A stretch of 64,000 nt of DNA, taken from NCBI GenBank assembly GCA_934454435.1, contig CAKSGA010000001.1:1-64000 (forward strand), read 5' to 3'. Under the pieces are notes generated by a model. That model did not search any database. It had not been told where the DNA came from and worked only from the letters and a program-made list of their open reading frames with translations. Positions within the stretch are counted from its first letter, which is position 1; each line of letters starts with the position of its first letter. This DNA is from an uncultured Oscillospiraceae bacterium. Its GTDB lineage: Bacteria > Bacillota > Clostridia > Oscillospirales > Ruminococcaceae. Shown here piece after piece: positions 1 to 8,352 of this stretch. Both the position numbers and the translations under genes were made by a program.

Positions 1-278
1 TAGTCGTTGAAGGTGAGTATCATGGTCTGACCGCCGCTCAGCGCCTCATGGCAGGCGGCGAAAACCGCCGACAGGGACTTGCCCTCGCCGGTCTGCAACT
101 GCACCATGTTGTGCCCTGAAAGAGCCAGCGCCGCTTCGAGCTGCTCCGCATATGGGGTTATCCCGAGAGTTTCCTGCACGGCGCAGTACACCCGGGAGAA
201 CACCTCGTTCACGCCGCTTCCCTCTGCTCCGCCGGACTTCGCCAGCTGTTCTATCTCTGAAATGTTCCTGGTATCCAA
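1..278 (-). CDS. SecA-like translocase/helicase ATPase, N-terminal fragment (cut by window edge)
   Basis: About 92 residues are visible before the left edge cuts the gene. They contain a SecA-style Walker A segment, LQTGEGKS, followed by LTFND, which resembles the LTVNDYLA motif of SecA nucleotide-binding domain 1. I start it at TTG 278-276, because an AGGAG lies about 8 nt upstream and there is no better in-frame ATG. The ribosome-binding site sits right beside the stop codon of the DHHW gene, so the two are probably translated from one mRNA. SecA proteins drive protein export through SecYEG. This copy may be an accessory SecA or a SecA-like helicase, because the N-terminus does not look like housekeeping SecA. 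The C-terminal domains that would decide are outside the window. Confidence 0.72.
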   Translation of the reverse strand, partial: MDTRNISEIEQLAKSGGAEGSGVNEVFSRVYCAVQETLGITPYAEQLEAALALSGHNMVQLQTGEGKSLSAVFAACHEALSGGQTMILTFND

Positions 279-294
279 ATGCGTTCTCCTCCGG

Positions 295-1512
295 TCACTT
301 AGTCAGTACGATCTTTCCTGCGTTGCTGTTCGGGTCCTCGCTGAATGTCAGAACATTGTACATGAACAGCACCTGCTGATAGCTTTCAAGGTCGATGAGG
401 TTGTTCAGGTCGGTGCTGATATAGCGCAGGTCCACCATGGTGATCCTGCTGTAATGCTTCGAGAGGAACGGCACCAGGCTGTGGGCGTAGCTGTCCTTTA
501 TCAGCAGCAGGCTCTTGCCGTTGTCCACGTCCGTTTCAATGTTGACTATCGGCGCATTGCTGCCCGTGAAGCTGGAATACTTGTCCTTGACGTCAAGATA
601 GCTGCGGACGTACAGGCTGTCATAAACGGTTTCAGAAGCGCCGTTATTGACGGTCATCTTTATTTTCGGCTCACCGGAAGCCAGCATGTAATAATCTATG
701 CTGTCCGGGGTGATGGAGTTGTTCAGGGTCTTGGAATAGAGCGTCCCACGGAAGCTGCTGCTTGCAGTTTCGATATTGAAGCTGTCAAGACCGTAGCTGC
801 TGTAGCCCAGGGTCTTTGCCGCCGCACAGTAGGCGTAGTAGGCTCCAAGGCTCGTCCAGTGATGGTCGGTGCGGTAGAACACATAGTCGTTCTTGTGGCC
901 GGAGATGAAGCTCAGGCAGTCTATGGTCGTCACCTTGCTCATCTGCTTGTAGCAATCGTCTATGAAGCTCTTTTCACTGAGATATCCTGCGTAGGTCGGT
1001 ATCTCGCTGCTGAATATCTCCTGGGAGGTCGGTGCAAGCATAAGGCTGACCTGCATCTCCGGGTGCCGCTCGGCAAACTTCTCGACCTTTGAGAGCGCAC
1101 TGGAAACAAGCTCCTTGTCGTAGGTCCTGAACGCCTGCACAAGCTGATTATCCAGCGTGTACACGCCGTTTATCTCTTTCTTGCCCACCAGCATTTCTAT
1201 CTCGTTTCGTGTGCGGACCCAGTCCTCACGTCCTGCAAGGTGGTCGGAAAAGTAGTTCTCGAAATCGTCCATCCAGCTGTCCTTGTCACGAACGGTGATG
1301 TAGTCCCACTTGATGGCGTTCATCACGTCGCCGATGTTCTCTGCCTTATCCATCTTCGTGTGGTTGACGATGTCCGGGAACTTCTCAAGGGTACGGTTCT
1401 CCACCTCGCTGCGCTCCTGCTTCGGGAGAACTGCCGTAGTCACCGGGATAGCCAGCACAACGACTGAAAACAGCGCTATCATGAGCTTCGCCGGGGTCAT
1501 TCTGAATTTCAT
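295..1512 (-). CDS. DHHW-family (AlgJ/AlgX-like) cell-surface protein, partner of MBOAT
   Basis: This 405-residue protein has an N-terminal hydrophobic segment (about residues 8-28), which should act as a signal anchor and place the rest outside the membrane. It carries YRTDHHWT near the middle, the signature of the DHHW/AlgJ-AlgX family of SGNH-hydrolase-like proteins that work with MBOAT acyltransferases to O-acetylate surface polysaccharides. A lysine-aspartate motif near the C-terminus (LLIKDSYAHS) matches the third family motif. I chose ATG 1512-1510, with AAAGGAG 8 nt upstream; an in-frame TTG two codons earlier sits too close to that site. It lies 17 nt downstream of the MBOAT gene, which fits a shared role. 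The acceptor polysaccharide is unknown. Confidence 0.88.
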   Translation of the reverse strand: MKFRMTPAKLMIALFSVVVLAIPVTTAVLPKQERSEVENRTLEKFPDIVNHTKMDKAENIGDVMNAIKWDYITVRDKDSWMDDFENYFSDHLAGREDWVRTRNEIEMLVGKKEINGVYTLDNQLVQAFRTYDKELVSSALSKVEKFAERHPEMQVSLMLAPTSQEIFSSEIPTYAGYLSEKSFIDDCYKQMSKVTTIDCLSFISGHKNDYVFYRTDHHWTSLGAYYAYCAAAKTLGYSSYGLDSFNIETASSSFRGTLYSKTLNNSITPDSIDYYMLASGEPKIKMTVNNGASETVYDSLYVRSYLDVKDKYSSFTGSNAPIVNIETDVDNGKSLLLIKDSYAHSLVPFLSKHYSRITMVDLRYISTDLNNLIDLESYQQVLFMYNVLTFSEDPNSNAGKIVLTK

Positions 1513-1529
1513 GTGCAATTCTCCTTTCG

Positions 1530-2960
1530 TCAGAAGTTAAAGTACAGGAACGGGTTGTAGGTCGCCGTGGAAAGATATGCAATGGAAGCCAGCATCACCA
1601 CGGTATCGACCACCGGGAAGCCGTACTGCACCCAGTCCGGAGCCTTTTTCCTGATATATTCGGTGATGGTCCTGAGCACGTCCGAGCTGCCGAAAATGCA
1701 TATGGCGAATATCACGCCGTAGTTGACGATATAGTTGGTCGCAGCGTTATCCATGAACACTCCGTTGCCGCCGAACATTGCTGCGATATAGGTCCACACC
1801 TGGCTGAACATGTCGCCGAAATCCACCGTACCCGGTGCGACAGCGTCGAACAGCACCCAGCCGAAAACCACCATCACAAAGGTATACAGCCAGCTGAAGA
1901 ACGCCGGTATCTTCTCCAGCACTTTCCCCAGGAACAGGCGCTCTATGACGATGAGCACGCCGAAATAAGCGCCCCACATCATGAAATTCCAGCTTGCGCC
2001 GTGCCAGATGCCGGTGATGGTCCACACGATGAGCAGGTTCAGTATCGTGCGTGGAAGTCCCTTGCGGCTGCCTCCCAGCGGGAAATAGATGTAGCTCTTG
2101 AACCAGTCGCCAAGGGTGATGTGCCAGCGGCGCCAGAACTCAGACACGCTGTGGCTCATATACGGGTAGTTGAAGTTCTCCGGGAACGTAAATCCCATCA
2201 TCTTGCCCAGACCTATTGCCATATCGGAATATCCGCTGAAATCGAAATATATCTGGAACGTGAACGCAAGTATTCCAAGCCACGCCGTGACCGCCGAGAG
2301 GCTGCCGTACTCCAGCGCCTTTATCTCAGTCCACAGCAGGCCTATATTGTTGGCTATCAGGACTTTCTTGCCAAGTCCCACGATGAAGCGGGAAATGCCG
2401 TCACCCACCATCTTTTCAGTGATGGTGCGCTCGTCTATCTCGTTCTGGATATCCTCATACCTTACGATAGGTCCTGCAACGATCTGCGGGAACAGCGTTA
2501 CGAACGCCATGAAGCTTGCAGCGTTCTTCTGCACCTTTATCTGCCTGCGGTAGAGGTCTATAGTGTAGCTCATGGACTGGAACGTGAAGAAGCTGATGCC
2601 GATAGGAAGCGGCAGGTTCGGGTTCGGTATCGCAAGTCCGAACCACGCATTCAGAGACTCGATGATGAAGCCCAGATACTTGAACGTGCCCAGAAGCCCG
2701 ATGTTCATTATCAGCGACACCAGCAGGCACGCCGTGCGGACTTTAGGTCTGTCGTCATATTTGTGTATCAGCCGTCCTGCGGTATAGTCGATGAATGTCG
2801 AAAGTATCATCACAAGGACGTATATCGGCTCGCCCCAGGCATAGAAAACCAGACCGCTGACCAGTATCACCACGTTCTTTGCCTTTTTCGGCACGAGGTA
2901 ATACAGTATCAGCGTTATCGGCAGAAATGCAAAAAGAAACGTTAAGCTGGAAAATACCAT
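1530..2960 (-). CDS. MBOAT-family membrane O-acyltransferase (AlgI/DltB type)
   Basis: This 476-residue polytopic membrane protein shows the AlgI/DltB hallmarks: DFSGYSDMAIGLGKMMGF, then SEFWRRWHITLGDWFKSYIYFPLGG (only the flanks are diagnostic), then WHGASWNFMMWG with the conserved catalytic histidine. MBOAT proteins of this type carry acyl groups across the membrane for O-acetylation of exported polysaccharide or for D-alanylation. The next gene encodes a DHHW protein, the usual AlgI partner, while DltA, DltC and DltD are missing, so polysaccharide O-acetylation is more likely. It starts 8 nt after the stop of the TOPRIM gene with a weak AGGTG ribosome-binding site. Length is normal for the family. 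Confidence 0.93.
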   Translation of the reverse strand: MVFSSLTFLFAFLPITLILYYLVPKKAKNVVILVSGLVFYAWGEPIYVLVMILSTFIDYTAGRLIHKYDDRPKVRTACLLVSLIMNIGLLGTFKYLGFIIESLNAWFGLAIPNPNLPLPIGISFFTFQSMSYTIDLYRRQIKVQKNAASFMAFVTLFPQIVAGPIVRYEDIQNEIDERTITEKMVGDGISRFIVGLGKKVLIANNIGLLWTEIKALEYGSLSAVTAWLGILAFTFQIYFDFSGYSDMAIGLGKMMGFTFPENFNYPYMSHSVSEFWRRWHITLGDWFKSYIYFPLGGSRKGLPRTILNLLIVWTITGIWHGASWNFMMWGAYFGVLIVIERLFLGKVLEKIPAFFSWLYTFVMVVFGWVLFDAVAPGTVDFGDMFSQVWTYIAAMFGGNGVFMDNAATNYIVNYGVIFAICIFGSSDVLRTITEYIRKKAPDWVQYGFPVVDTVVMLASIAYLSTATYNPFLYFNF

Positions 2961-2968
2961 AAATGCAC

Positions 2969-3562
2969 CTATTCGCCGTCCAGCTTCCGGACGGCTTCGA
3001 GAAAACCGCTGCGTGTATATATTCTGTTGACCACTTCCAGCAGCAGCTTTGCTGAAAGCATCTCCGGCAGCCCGAGGGATCTCTGGAGCCTCTGCCGCCG
3101 CTGTGTACTGTTCTCGCCGCCTATAAGACCGCAGTCCATCAGGTCGGCACGGGTGACAGGCTCTGACTTTTCCCCATCGTCAGCCTGCGGGACCGCCCCC
3201 GCACGCAGCAGCGCCTGTTCGATAAGCTCGTCCGGAATGCCCTCCACCCCCAGCTTGCCCTGCTTTGAGGGCTGCGCCTTGCGGCGCTCCTTTCCCATGA
3301 TATCCGGGGTGACGGCATTCAGTACCTCACCCTGCTTAACTATGCTGCGTATGAATGAGCGTATCTGAAACCCGGCGCTGTCGCTGTCCGTCAGAATGAT
3401 TATCCCCGTGCTCGCCGCAAGGGACTTTATCAGCTCCTGCTTCTCCCTGTCCTTATAGATGGAAAAGCCGTCCGTGCATATTATCAGGGCGTCAGTTATG
3501 TTGGAAAGACGTATCTTGTCATAGCGTCCCTCCACTATTATTGCTTGTTTTATCCGTAACAT
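2969..3562 (-). CDS. TOPRIM-domain protein, ribonuclease M5-like (DUF4093 type)
   Basis: This 197-residue protein begins with a TOPRIM fold: IIVEGRYDK supplies the conserved glutamate and LTDSDSAG the DxD metal site. That layout is shared with ribonuclease M5 (RnmV), which matures 5S rRNA, and with small primase-like proteins. The C-terminal half, with the run EGIPDELIEQAL and a helical end, looks like the DUF4093 extension found in Clostridia. It starts 3 nt beyond the holA stop codon and ends 8 nt before the MBOAT gene, so it is part of the same transcript. A role in rRNA maturation is inferred from the family; a different nucleic-acid role is possible because the C-terminus differs from classical RNase M5. 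Confidence 0.8.
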   Translation of the reverse strand: MLRIKQAIIVEGRYDKIRLSNITDALIICTDGFSIYKDREKQELIKSLAASTGIIILTDSDSAGFQIRSFIRSIVKQGEVLNAVTPDIMGKERRKAQPSKQGKLGVEGIPDELIEQALLRAGAVPQADDGEKSEPVTRADLMDCGLIGGENSTQRRQRLQRSLGLPEMLSAKLLLEVVNRIYTRSGFLEAVRKLDGE

Positions 3563-3565
3563 ACA

Positions 3566-4627
3566 TCAGCGCCTTCCGTTTATTGCAGAAAGCTCCGTCA
3601 CGGCACGCTCCAGCAGTATGCGGCTGTCCTGCTTTGAGGAGTTCATCAGCAGGTTTGTGCGATACAGCACCTCCAGGCAGCTTTTCAGCCTGTCCTCGGG
3701 AATGCTCCGCACCGCCGTGCAGGTCCTGCCGAAATAATATGCACGTCCCCCGAAATAGCCGAAATCCGCCGCAGCCTGCTGGGAGCTCTTCCGGGCGTTC
3801 TGCGCCAGCTTCGCACGGTAATTATCCACGAACGCCCCGGACAGGGCGCCGAGTATCAACATGGGCTCCTCACGCTGCTGGAACAGGTCGTTTACCATCC
3901 TGAGCGCCTCTGCGGTCTTACCCGCAAGGATGCAGGACGAAAGGTCATATGCGCTGGCGTCAAGCAGCTTCGACGTGAGTGCATCGATGAGCTCCCGGGT
4001 TATCTCCCCGGACTGCTGGCAGCTGCACAGCTTGTCCACCTCGTTCTGTATCAGGGTCAGGCTTCTCCCGCAGAGCCCGGAAAGGTACGCTGCGTTCTCC
4101 TCAGAGAGCGTACAGCCCGCCTTCTGCGCCTTTTTCGCCGCCATAGCCGCAGTCAAAGCCGCCGGCAGGAACTGCATTCTGCACACCATGCCGCATTTCT
4201 CCACGGACTGTATCAGCTTCTTGGTCTTTGCCCTGGGCTTGACCTCGTCTACCTCGATACCGGTCTGCGCTATCACCATAATGGTGGTGTCCGGCAGGCT
4301 CTCCACAAGGCTCAGGAACTGCTTGTGGCTGTCGTTGTCCATCTCCTCGGCGTCAAGGTCGGTTATGACCACGCACTTATGCTCTGCAAAGAACGGCAGG
4401 CTCTCCGCAAAGTCCGAAAGGGAGTTCGGGTCGGGGGCTCCACGCAGCTTCAGGAAGTTCAGTCCATCGGACCTGTCCACCCCAGCCGCCTGGATTATTC
4501 GGTCAGCATACATACGTGTCAGGAACGTTTCCTCACCGTAGAGATAGTACACCTGACGCAGCTTTCCGGCTTTCAGCTCCGACTTCAGCGCAGCCTCGGC
4601 AGCCGCCTGGAATACCGCCTTAGCCAT
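3566..4627 (-). CDS. holA: DNA polymerase III subunit delta
   Basis: The 353-residue product matches the clamp-loader delta subunit, which opens the beta sliding clamp and loads it on primed DNA. The N-terminal part has YYLYGEETFLTRMYADRII, the degenerate nucleotide-binding fold typical of HolA. The middle has LNFLKLRG and the helical region KLCSCQQSGEITRELIDAL, followed by the C-terminal collar domain with FQQREEPMLILGAL. Size is normal for Firmicute HolA. Its ATG overlaps the hinT stop codon in a TAATG arrangement, so the two are translationally coupled. Housekeeping replication genes placed ahead of surface-acylation genes suggest a shared transcript rather than a shared function. Confidence 0.93.
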   Translation of the reverse strand: MAKAVFQAAAEAALKSELKAGKLRQVYYLYGEETFLTRMYADRIIQAAGVDRSDGLNFLKLRGAPDPNSLSDFAESLPFFAEHKCVVITDLDAEEMDNDSHKQFLSLVESLPDTTIMVIAQTGIEVDEVKPRAKTKKLIQSVEKCGMVCRMQFLPAALTAAMAAKKAQKAGCTLSEENAAYLSGLCGRSLTLIQNEVDKLCSCQQSGEITRELIDALTSKLLDASAYDLSSCILAGKTAEALRMVNDLFQQREEPMLILGALSGAFVDNYRAKLAQNARKSSQQAAADFGYFGGRAYYFGRTCTAVRSIPEDRLKSCLEVLYRTNLLMNSSKQDSRILLERAVTELSAINGRR

Positions 4628-4968
4628 TACGCCATCTCAACGGACAGCTTCTTGCCGCCGAGAATATGGAAATGCAGGTGTCGAACGGTCTGTCCGCCGT
4701 CCTCACCGATGTTGCTGACTACACGATAACCGCCGGTCAGTCCCTCTTCCCTTGCGATAACGGCGATCATCTCGAAAATGTGGGAAACAACGGCGCTGTT
4801 CTCGGGAGTTATCTCGTCTACGCCGCCGATGTGCTGCTTCGGGATAACAAGAATGTGCGTGGGAGCCATCGGGTTGATGTCACGGAACGCAAGTATCTGG
4901 TCGTCCTCGAATACCTTGGTTGATGGGATCTCCCCGGCGATTATCCTGCAGAATAAGCAGTCGTTCAT
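4627..4968 (-). CDS. hinT: HIT-family protein (HinT-like purine nucleoside phosphoramidase)
   Basis: This 113-residue protein carries the N-terminal zinc-type pair CLFCRIIAGEIPS and the C-terminal histidine triad HLHFHIL, which together define HinT/PKCI-type HIT proteins. These hydrolyse nucleoside phosphoramidates such as aminoacyl-adenylates in the cytoplasm. I start at ATG 4968-4966 rather than at an upstream in-frame codon, because GGAGG lies about 7 nt before this ATG and the protein then begins exactly at the family N-terminus. The stop codon overlaps the holA start (TAATG). Confidence 0.93.
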   Translation of the reverse strand: MNDCLFCRIIAGEIPSTKVFEDDQILAFRDINPMAPTHILVIPKQHIGGVDEITPENSAVVSHIFEMIAVIAREEGLTGGYRVVSNIGEDGGQTVRHLHFHILGGKKLSVEMA

Positions 4969-5047
4969 AATTATACCTCCTGAATATATGACATAGTTTG
5001 TTGTGATAAGGTTACCTGCCAATTAGGAATTACAGCAGACAGATTTT

Positions 5048-5395
5048 TTATGTGAGGGCTACGATAAAGCCGCCGACTAAGCCTATCACGGCTAATACGC
5101 CAAAGAATATCACCCAGTTCCTTATGATGTGAATATCCTTAGCCTGGCGCAGTGCGATAAGGCGGTTTACCTCCTCGTCAGTCATATCCGGGACTGCGTT
5201 CTCTATCGTGCAGTACTCATGCATTCCGTCAACGGACGTTGGGTAGACGCCCTCAGGAAGCGGACTGCCCTCTCTTTCAAGTTCCTCATACCTGACTCTG
5301 GTTTCCTCATCGTTGATGATGTTCTTTCTGATGAATCCGTTTTCGGACATCAGACGTACATACTCGACACCGGCGTCTGATCTTTTATAAATCAT
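5048..5395 (-). CDS. Small tail-anchored protein of unknown function
   Basis: I do not recognise this 115-residue protein. The first about 85 residues are hydrophilic and acidic, with a helical stretch TDEEVNRLIALRQAKDI. The C-terminus is one hydrophobic segment of about 22 residues (WVIFFGVLAVIGLVGGFIVAL) ending in a single polar residue, so it should be a tail-anchored membrane protein facing the cytoplasm. The start at ATG 5395-5393 has AAGGAG 7 nt upstream; earlier in-frame Mets lack this. It sits between alaS and hinT on the same strand, about 80 nt before hinT, and may head that gene string. Confidence 0.68.
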   Translation of the reverse strand: MIYKRSDAGVEYVRLMSENGFIRKNIINDEETRVRYEELEREGSPLPEGVYPTSVDGMHEYCTIENAVPDMTDEEVNRLIALRQAKDIHIIRNWVIFFGVLAVIGLVGGFIVALT

Positions 5396-5454
5396 GACTT
5401 TCTCCTTCATATTCAATTGCCACCAATTTACAAACGCAACTTTCGCCATTACCA

Positions 5455-5494
5455 AAATGTCGTTTTCCCCGAATGAACAAAGAAAACGACATTT
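5455..5494 (-). terminator. Hairpin after alaS
   Basis: A perfect 13-bp inverted repeat, AAATGTCGTTTTC with GAAAACGACATTT, separated by a 14-nt loop, lies just past the alaS stop codon. On the minus strand it ends in TTTT then GG, so the U-tract is short. It probably ends most alaS transcripts, but some readthrough into the small membrane-protein gene is possible. Confidence 0.65.
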
Positions 5495-5514
5495 CAGACT
5501 TGTTTTATATTACC

Positions 5515-8160
5515 TTACTTGATATACTTTGCAGCGATATCAGCAGCGGCAGCCAGAGCGTCCTTTATCCTGGAAGCGTCCGGGATACCCGCCATAGCCT
5601 GGTCGGGCTTTCCGCCGCCCTTGCCGCCTGCAACGGCTGCGATCTCACGAACCAGCGTGCCTGCGTTGGCACCCTTTTCAACAGCGCTCCTGGAGCACTT
5701 GCAGAGAATGCTGCTCTTGCCGTCCGCAGTTCCTGCGAGGACTGCAACGAAGCAGTCGAATTTGTCAGCCAGGGAGTCGCCGATCTTCCTCAGACCGTCA
5801 GCGCCTGTGCCGTCAAGAGCCGCTGTGATCACCTTTACGCCTGCGACCTCAGGGCAGCCTGCGCCGATATCACCCATCTGTGCATTAGCAGCAGCCTGCT
5901 CCATGCTCTCGATCTTCTTGTCCTTCTCACGGAGCTCTGCCATCACGCTCTCAGCACGGTGTGCGAGTTCATCGAAGTTCGGGGCCTTAAGAACTGCGCA
6001 GGTCTTTTCAAGAGTATTCTTGTAATCGTACAGCACGGACATCACAGCCATGCCGGTAACAGCCTGGATACGTCTTACGCCGCTGGAAACGGAAGCCTCG
6101 GAAACTATCTTGAACAGTCCTGCCTGTGCGGTATTCGTCAGGTGAGTACCGCCGCAGAACTCCGTGGAATAATCGCCCACGGAAACAACACGTACAACAT
6201 CGCCGTACTTCTCACCGAACAGCGCCATAGCGCCCTTCTTCTTGGCTTCCTCGATGGGGAGCACCTCGGTAGTAACGGGAACGGCAGCCATGATGACCAT
6301 GTTCACGTAATTCTCTACCTGCTGCAGTTCATCGGCAGTCAGTGCGCTGAAGTGGTTGAAGTCGAAGCGGCACTGATACGGGTCAACATATGAACCCGCC
6401 TGGTGAACATGGTCGCCCAGCACATGGCGCAGAGCCGCCTGGAGAATATGTGCGCAGGTGTGATTGCGCTGAGTAGCCGCACGCTTCCCGGTGTCTACCT
6501 TTGCGGTGACGGTCTCGCCGGCTGCAAAGCCGCCGCTTACGACCTTACCATTTGAAATGAACGCACCGTTGGTGAGCTTCTGTGTATTGGATATCTCGAT
6601 AACGTTATCGCCGGAAACCACAGTACCGCAATCGCCGACCTGACCGCCCATCTCTGCGTAGAACGGAGTTTCCTCAAGAATTACGGAAACATCGTCGCCC
6701 TCTTCACAGAGCTCTGCGATCTCGCCGTTCTTTACGATGGCAAGCAGACTGGTCTGCTTCTCAAGCTCGGTATAGCCCACGAATGTGGTTTTGTAGGCGT
6801 CCAGGGCGGAGTTCTTGGCGTTGTCCCAGCCGCCGCCGAGCTTCTTGTTGGCACGTGCAGTGGACTTCTGCTCCTGCATGTACTTCCTGAAGCCCTCTTC
6901 GTCCGCTTCAAGTCCCTTTTCGTGGAGTATCTCCTTGGTGAGGTCGAGCGGGAAGCCGTAGGTGTCGTGGAGCTTGAACACGTCAGCGCCGTCAAGGGTC
7001 TTTTCGCCGGACTTCTCCAGCTTCCCGATCATCTCGTTCAGGATCTCGGTGCCCTTGTCGATGGTCTTTGCGAAGCTCTCTTCCTCGGTCTGAATGACCT
7101 TCTTGATGTAAGCACGCTTCTCGTCCAGCTCGGGATAAGCGGAGAGGTTCTCGTTGATAACGGTGTCGCATACGTCATGCAGGAACGGCTTTGTGCAGCC
7201 GAGAAGTCTGCCGTGTCTTGCGGCTCTTCTGAGCAGTCTGCGCAGTACGTAGCCCCTGCCCTCGTTGGAGGGGAGAACGCCGTCGCCTACCATGAACGTG
7301 GTGCTCCTGATATGGTCGGTGATAACACGCAGGGAAACGTCCTTTACGGGGTCTGCCTTGTACTCAACGCCGACAATGGAGCTTATCTTCCTGAGTATGT
7401 TCTGAACTGTATCGACCTCAAACAGGTTGTCAACGTCCTGCATTACGCACGCAAGGCGCTCCAGGCCCATACCGGTATCTATGTTCTTGGTCTTGAGCTG
7501 GGTGTAGTTGCCGTGACCATCGTTGTCGAACTGGGTGAATACGTTGTTCCAGATCTCGATGATACGGTCGCAGTCGCCCACTTCCTCAAAGTTGTCCTGA
7601 CCGATGTGGTCGAAGTGGCCGTACTTCTCGCCACGGTCGTAGTGTATCTCGGAGCAGGGGCCGCAGGGACCGCTTCCGTGCTCCCAGAAGTTATCGGCCT
7701 TGCCGAGCTTTATGATACGCTCACGGGGCACGCCGACCTCGTTAGCCCAGATGTCGCCGGCCTCATCATCCTGCTCGTAGATAGTCACCCACAGGCGCTC
7801 CGGAGGTATCTCCAGGACCTTTGTAAGGTACTCCCACGCCCATGCGATAGCCTCATGCTTGAAGTAATCGCCGAAGGAGAAGTTACCGAGCATTTCAAAA
7901 TAAGTACCGTGGCGTGCAGTCTTGCCGACGTTTTCGATATCCGGTGTACGAATGCACTTCTGGCAGGTGGTCACCCTGTGACGGGGCGGCTCCTCGATAC
8001 CCTGGAAGTACTTTTTCAGCGGCGTCATGCCGGCGTTGATGAGCAGGATAGAATTATCACCCTGCGGAACCAGCGGGAAGCTGTTCAGGCGCAGATGTCC
8101 CTTGCTCTCGAAGAATTTCAGATAGCTCTCACGGAGGTCGTTAAGTCCAGTCCATTTCAT
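5515..8160 (-). CDS. alaS: Alanine--tRNA ligase
   Basis: The 881-residue product is full-length AlaRS, which charges tRNA-Ala and clears mischarged Ser/Gly. The N-terminal class II core is clear: the start MKWTGLNDLRESYLKFF, the segment LLINAGMTPLKKYF, and FEMLGNFSFGDYFK. The editing domain has HTCAHILQAAL and later EFCGGTHL, giving the zinc-binding H-x3-H and C-x3-H residues. The C-terminal C-Ala region with the glycine-rich GGKGGGKPDQAMAG is present. Start is ATG 8160 with a purine-rich site upstream. No T-box leader was seen; the leader is only about 55 nt from a sigma-A promoter at 8223-8250. Confidence 0.98.
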   Translation of the reverse strand: MKWTGLNDLRESYLKFFESKGHLRLNSFPLVPQGDNSILLINAGMTPLKKYFQGIEEPPRHRVTTCQKCIRTPDIENVGKTARHGTYFEMLGNFSFGDYFKHEAIAWAWEYLTKVLEIPPERLWVTIYEQDDEAGDIWANEVGVPRERIIKLGKADNFWEHGSGPCGPCSEIHYDRGEKYGHFDHIGQDNFEEVGDCDRIIEIWNNVFTQFDNDGHGNYTQLKTKNIDTGMGLERLACVMQDVDNLFEVDTVQNILRKISSIVGVEYKADPVKDVSLRVITDHIRSTTFMVGDGVLPSNEGRGYVLRRLLRRAARHGRLLGCTKPFLHDVCDTVINENLSAYPELDEKRAYIKKVIQTEEESFAKTIDKGTEILNEMIGKLEKSGEKTLDGADVFKLHDTYGFPLDLTKEILHEKGLEADEEGFRKYMQEQKSTARANKKLGGGWDNAKNSALDAYKTTFVGYTELEKQTSLLAIVKNGEIAELCEEGDDVSVILEETPFYAEMGGQVGDCGTVVSGDNVIEISNTQKLTNGAFISNGKVVSGGFAAGETVTAKVDTGKRAATQRNHTCAHILQAALRHVLGDHVHQAGSYVDPYQCRFDFNHFSALTADELQQVENYVNMVIMAAVPVTTEVLPIEEAKKKGAMALFGEKYGDVVRVVSVGDYSTEFCGGTHLTNTAQAGLFKIVSEASVSSGVRRIQAVTGMAVMSVLYDYKNTLEKTCAVLKAPNFDELAHRAESVMAELREKDKKIESMEQAAANAQMGDIGAGCPEVAGVKVITAALDGTGADGLRKIGDSLADKFDCFVAVLAGTADGKSSILCKCSRSAVEKGANAGTLVREIAAVAGGKGGGKPDQAMAGIPDASRIKDALAAAADIAAKYIK

Positions 8161-8222
8161 ATTGTTTGTCCTCTTTTTGGATTAAGATATAGTTATCCCT
8201 TATGGAATACGCATACATATTT

Positions 8223-8250
8223 ATTATACATCTTTTTGCGCAAAAGTCAA
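8223..8250 (-). promoter_or_regulatory. Predicted sigma-A promoter of alaS
   Basis: On the minus strand TTGACT (8250-8245) is followed after 16 nt by a perfect TATAAT (8228-8223). The predicted transcript would begin about 55 nt before alaS, too short for a T-box. Confidence 0.7.
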
Positions 8251-8316
8251 TAGAAGAATATGGATATAATCTGTCAAGAAAGCAGGCGGATTTTGTACGC
8301 TTTACCCAAACAGACA

Positions 8317-8340
8317 CAAAAAGGAGGGGCGAACCCCTCC
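8317..8340 (-). terminator. Rho-independent terminator of galT
   Basis: Minus strand reads GGAGGGG, tetraloop TTCG, CCCCTCC, then a TTTTT run, 12 nt past the galT stop codon. The 7-bp GC stem with a stable UUCG loop is a strong terminator and separates galT from the alaS promoter. Confidence 0.9.
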
Positions 8341-8352
8341 CGTTTGTTCTGC

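Noticed and set aside
5396-5454. Promoter before the small tail-anchored protein gene
   Set aside because: Only a weak TTGCGT/TTGAAT pair could be found; readthrough from alaS is as likely.
8161-8250. T-box leader for alaS
   Set aside because: No T-box sequence, specifier stem or terminator; leader about 55 nt.
6922-8253. 443-codon plus-strand frame opposite alaS
   Set aside because: Antisense to alaS; ends across the alaS promoter; no ribosome-binding site.
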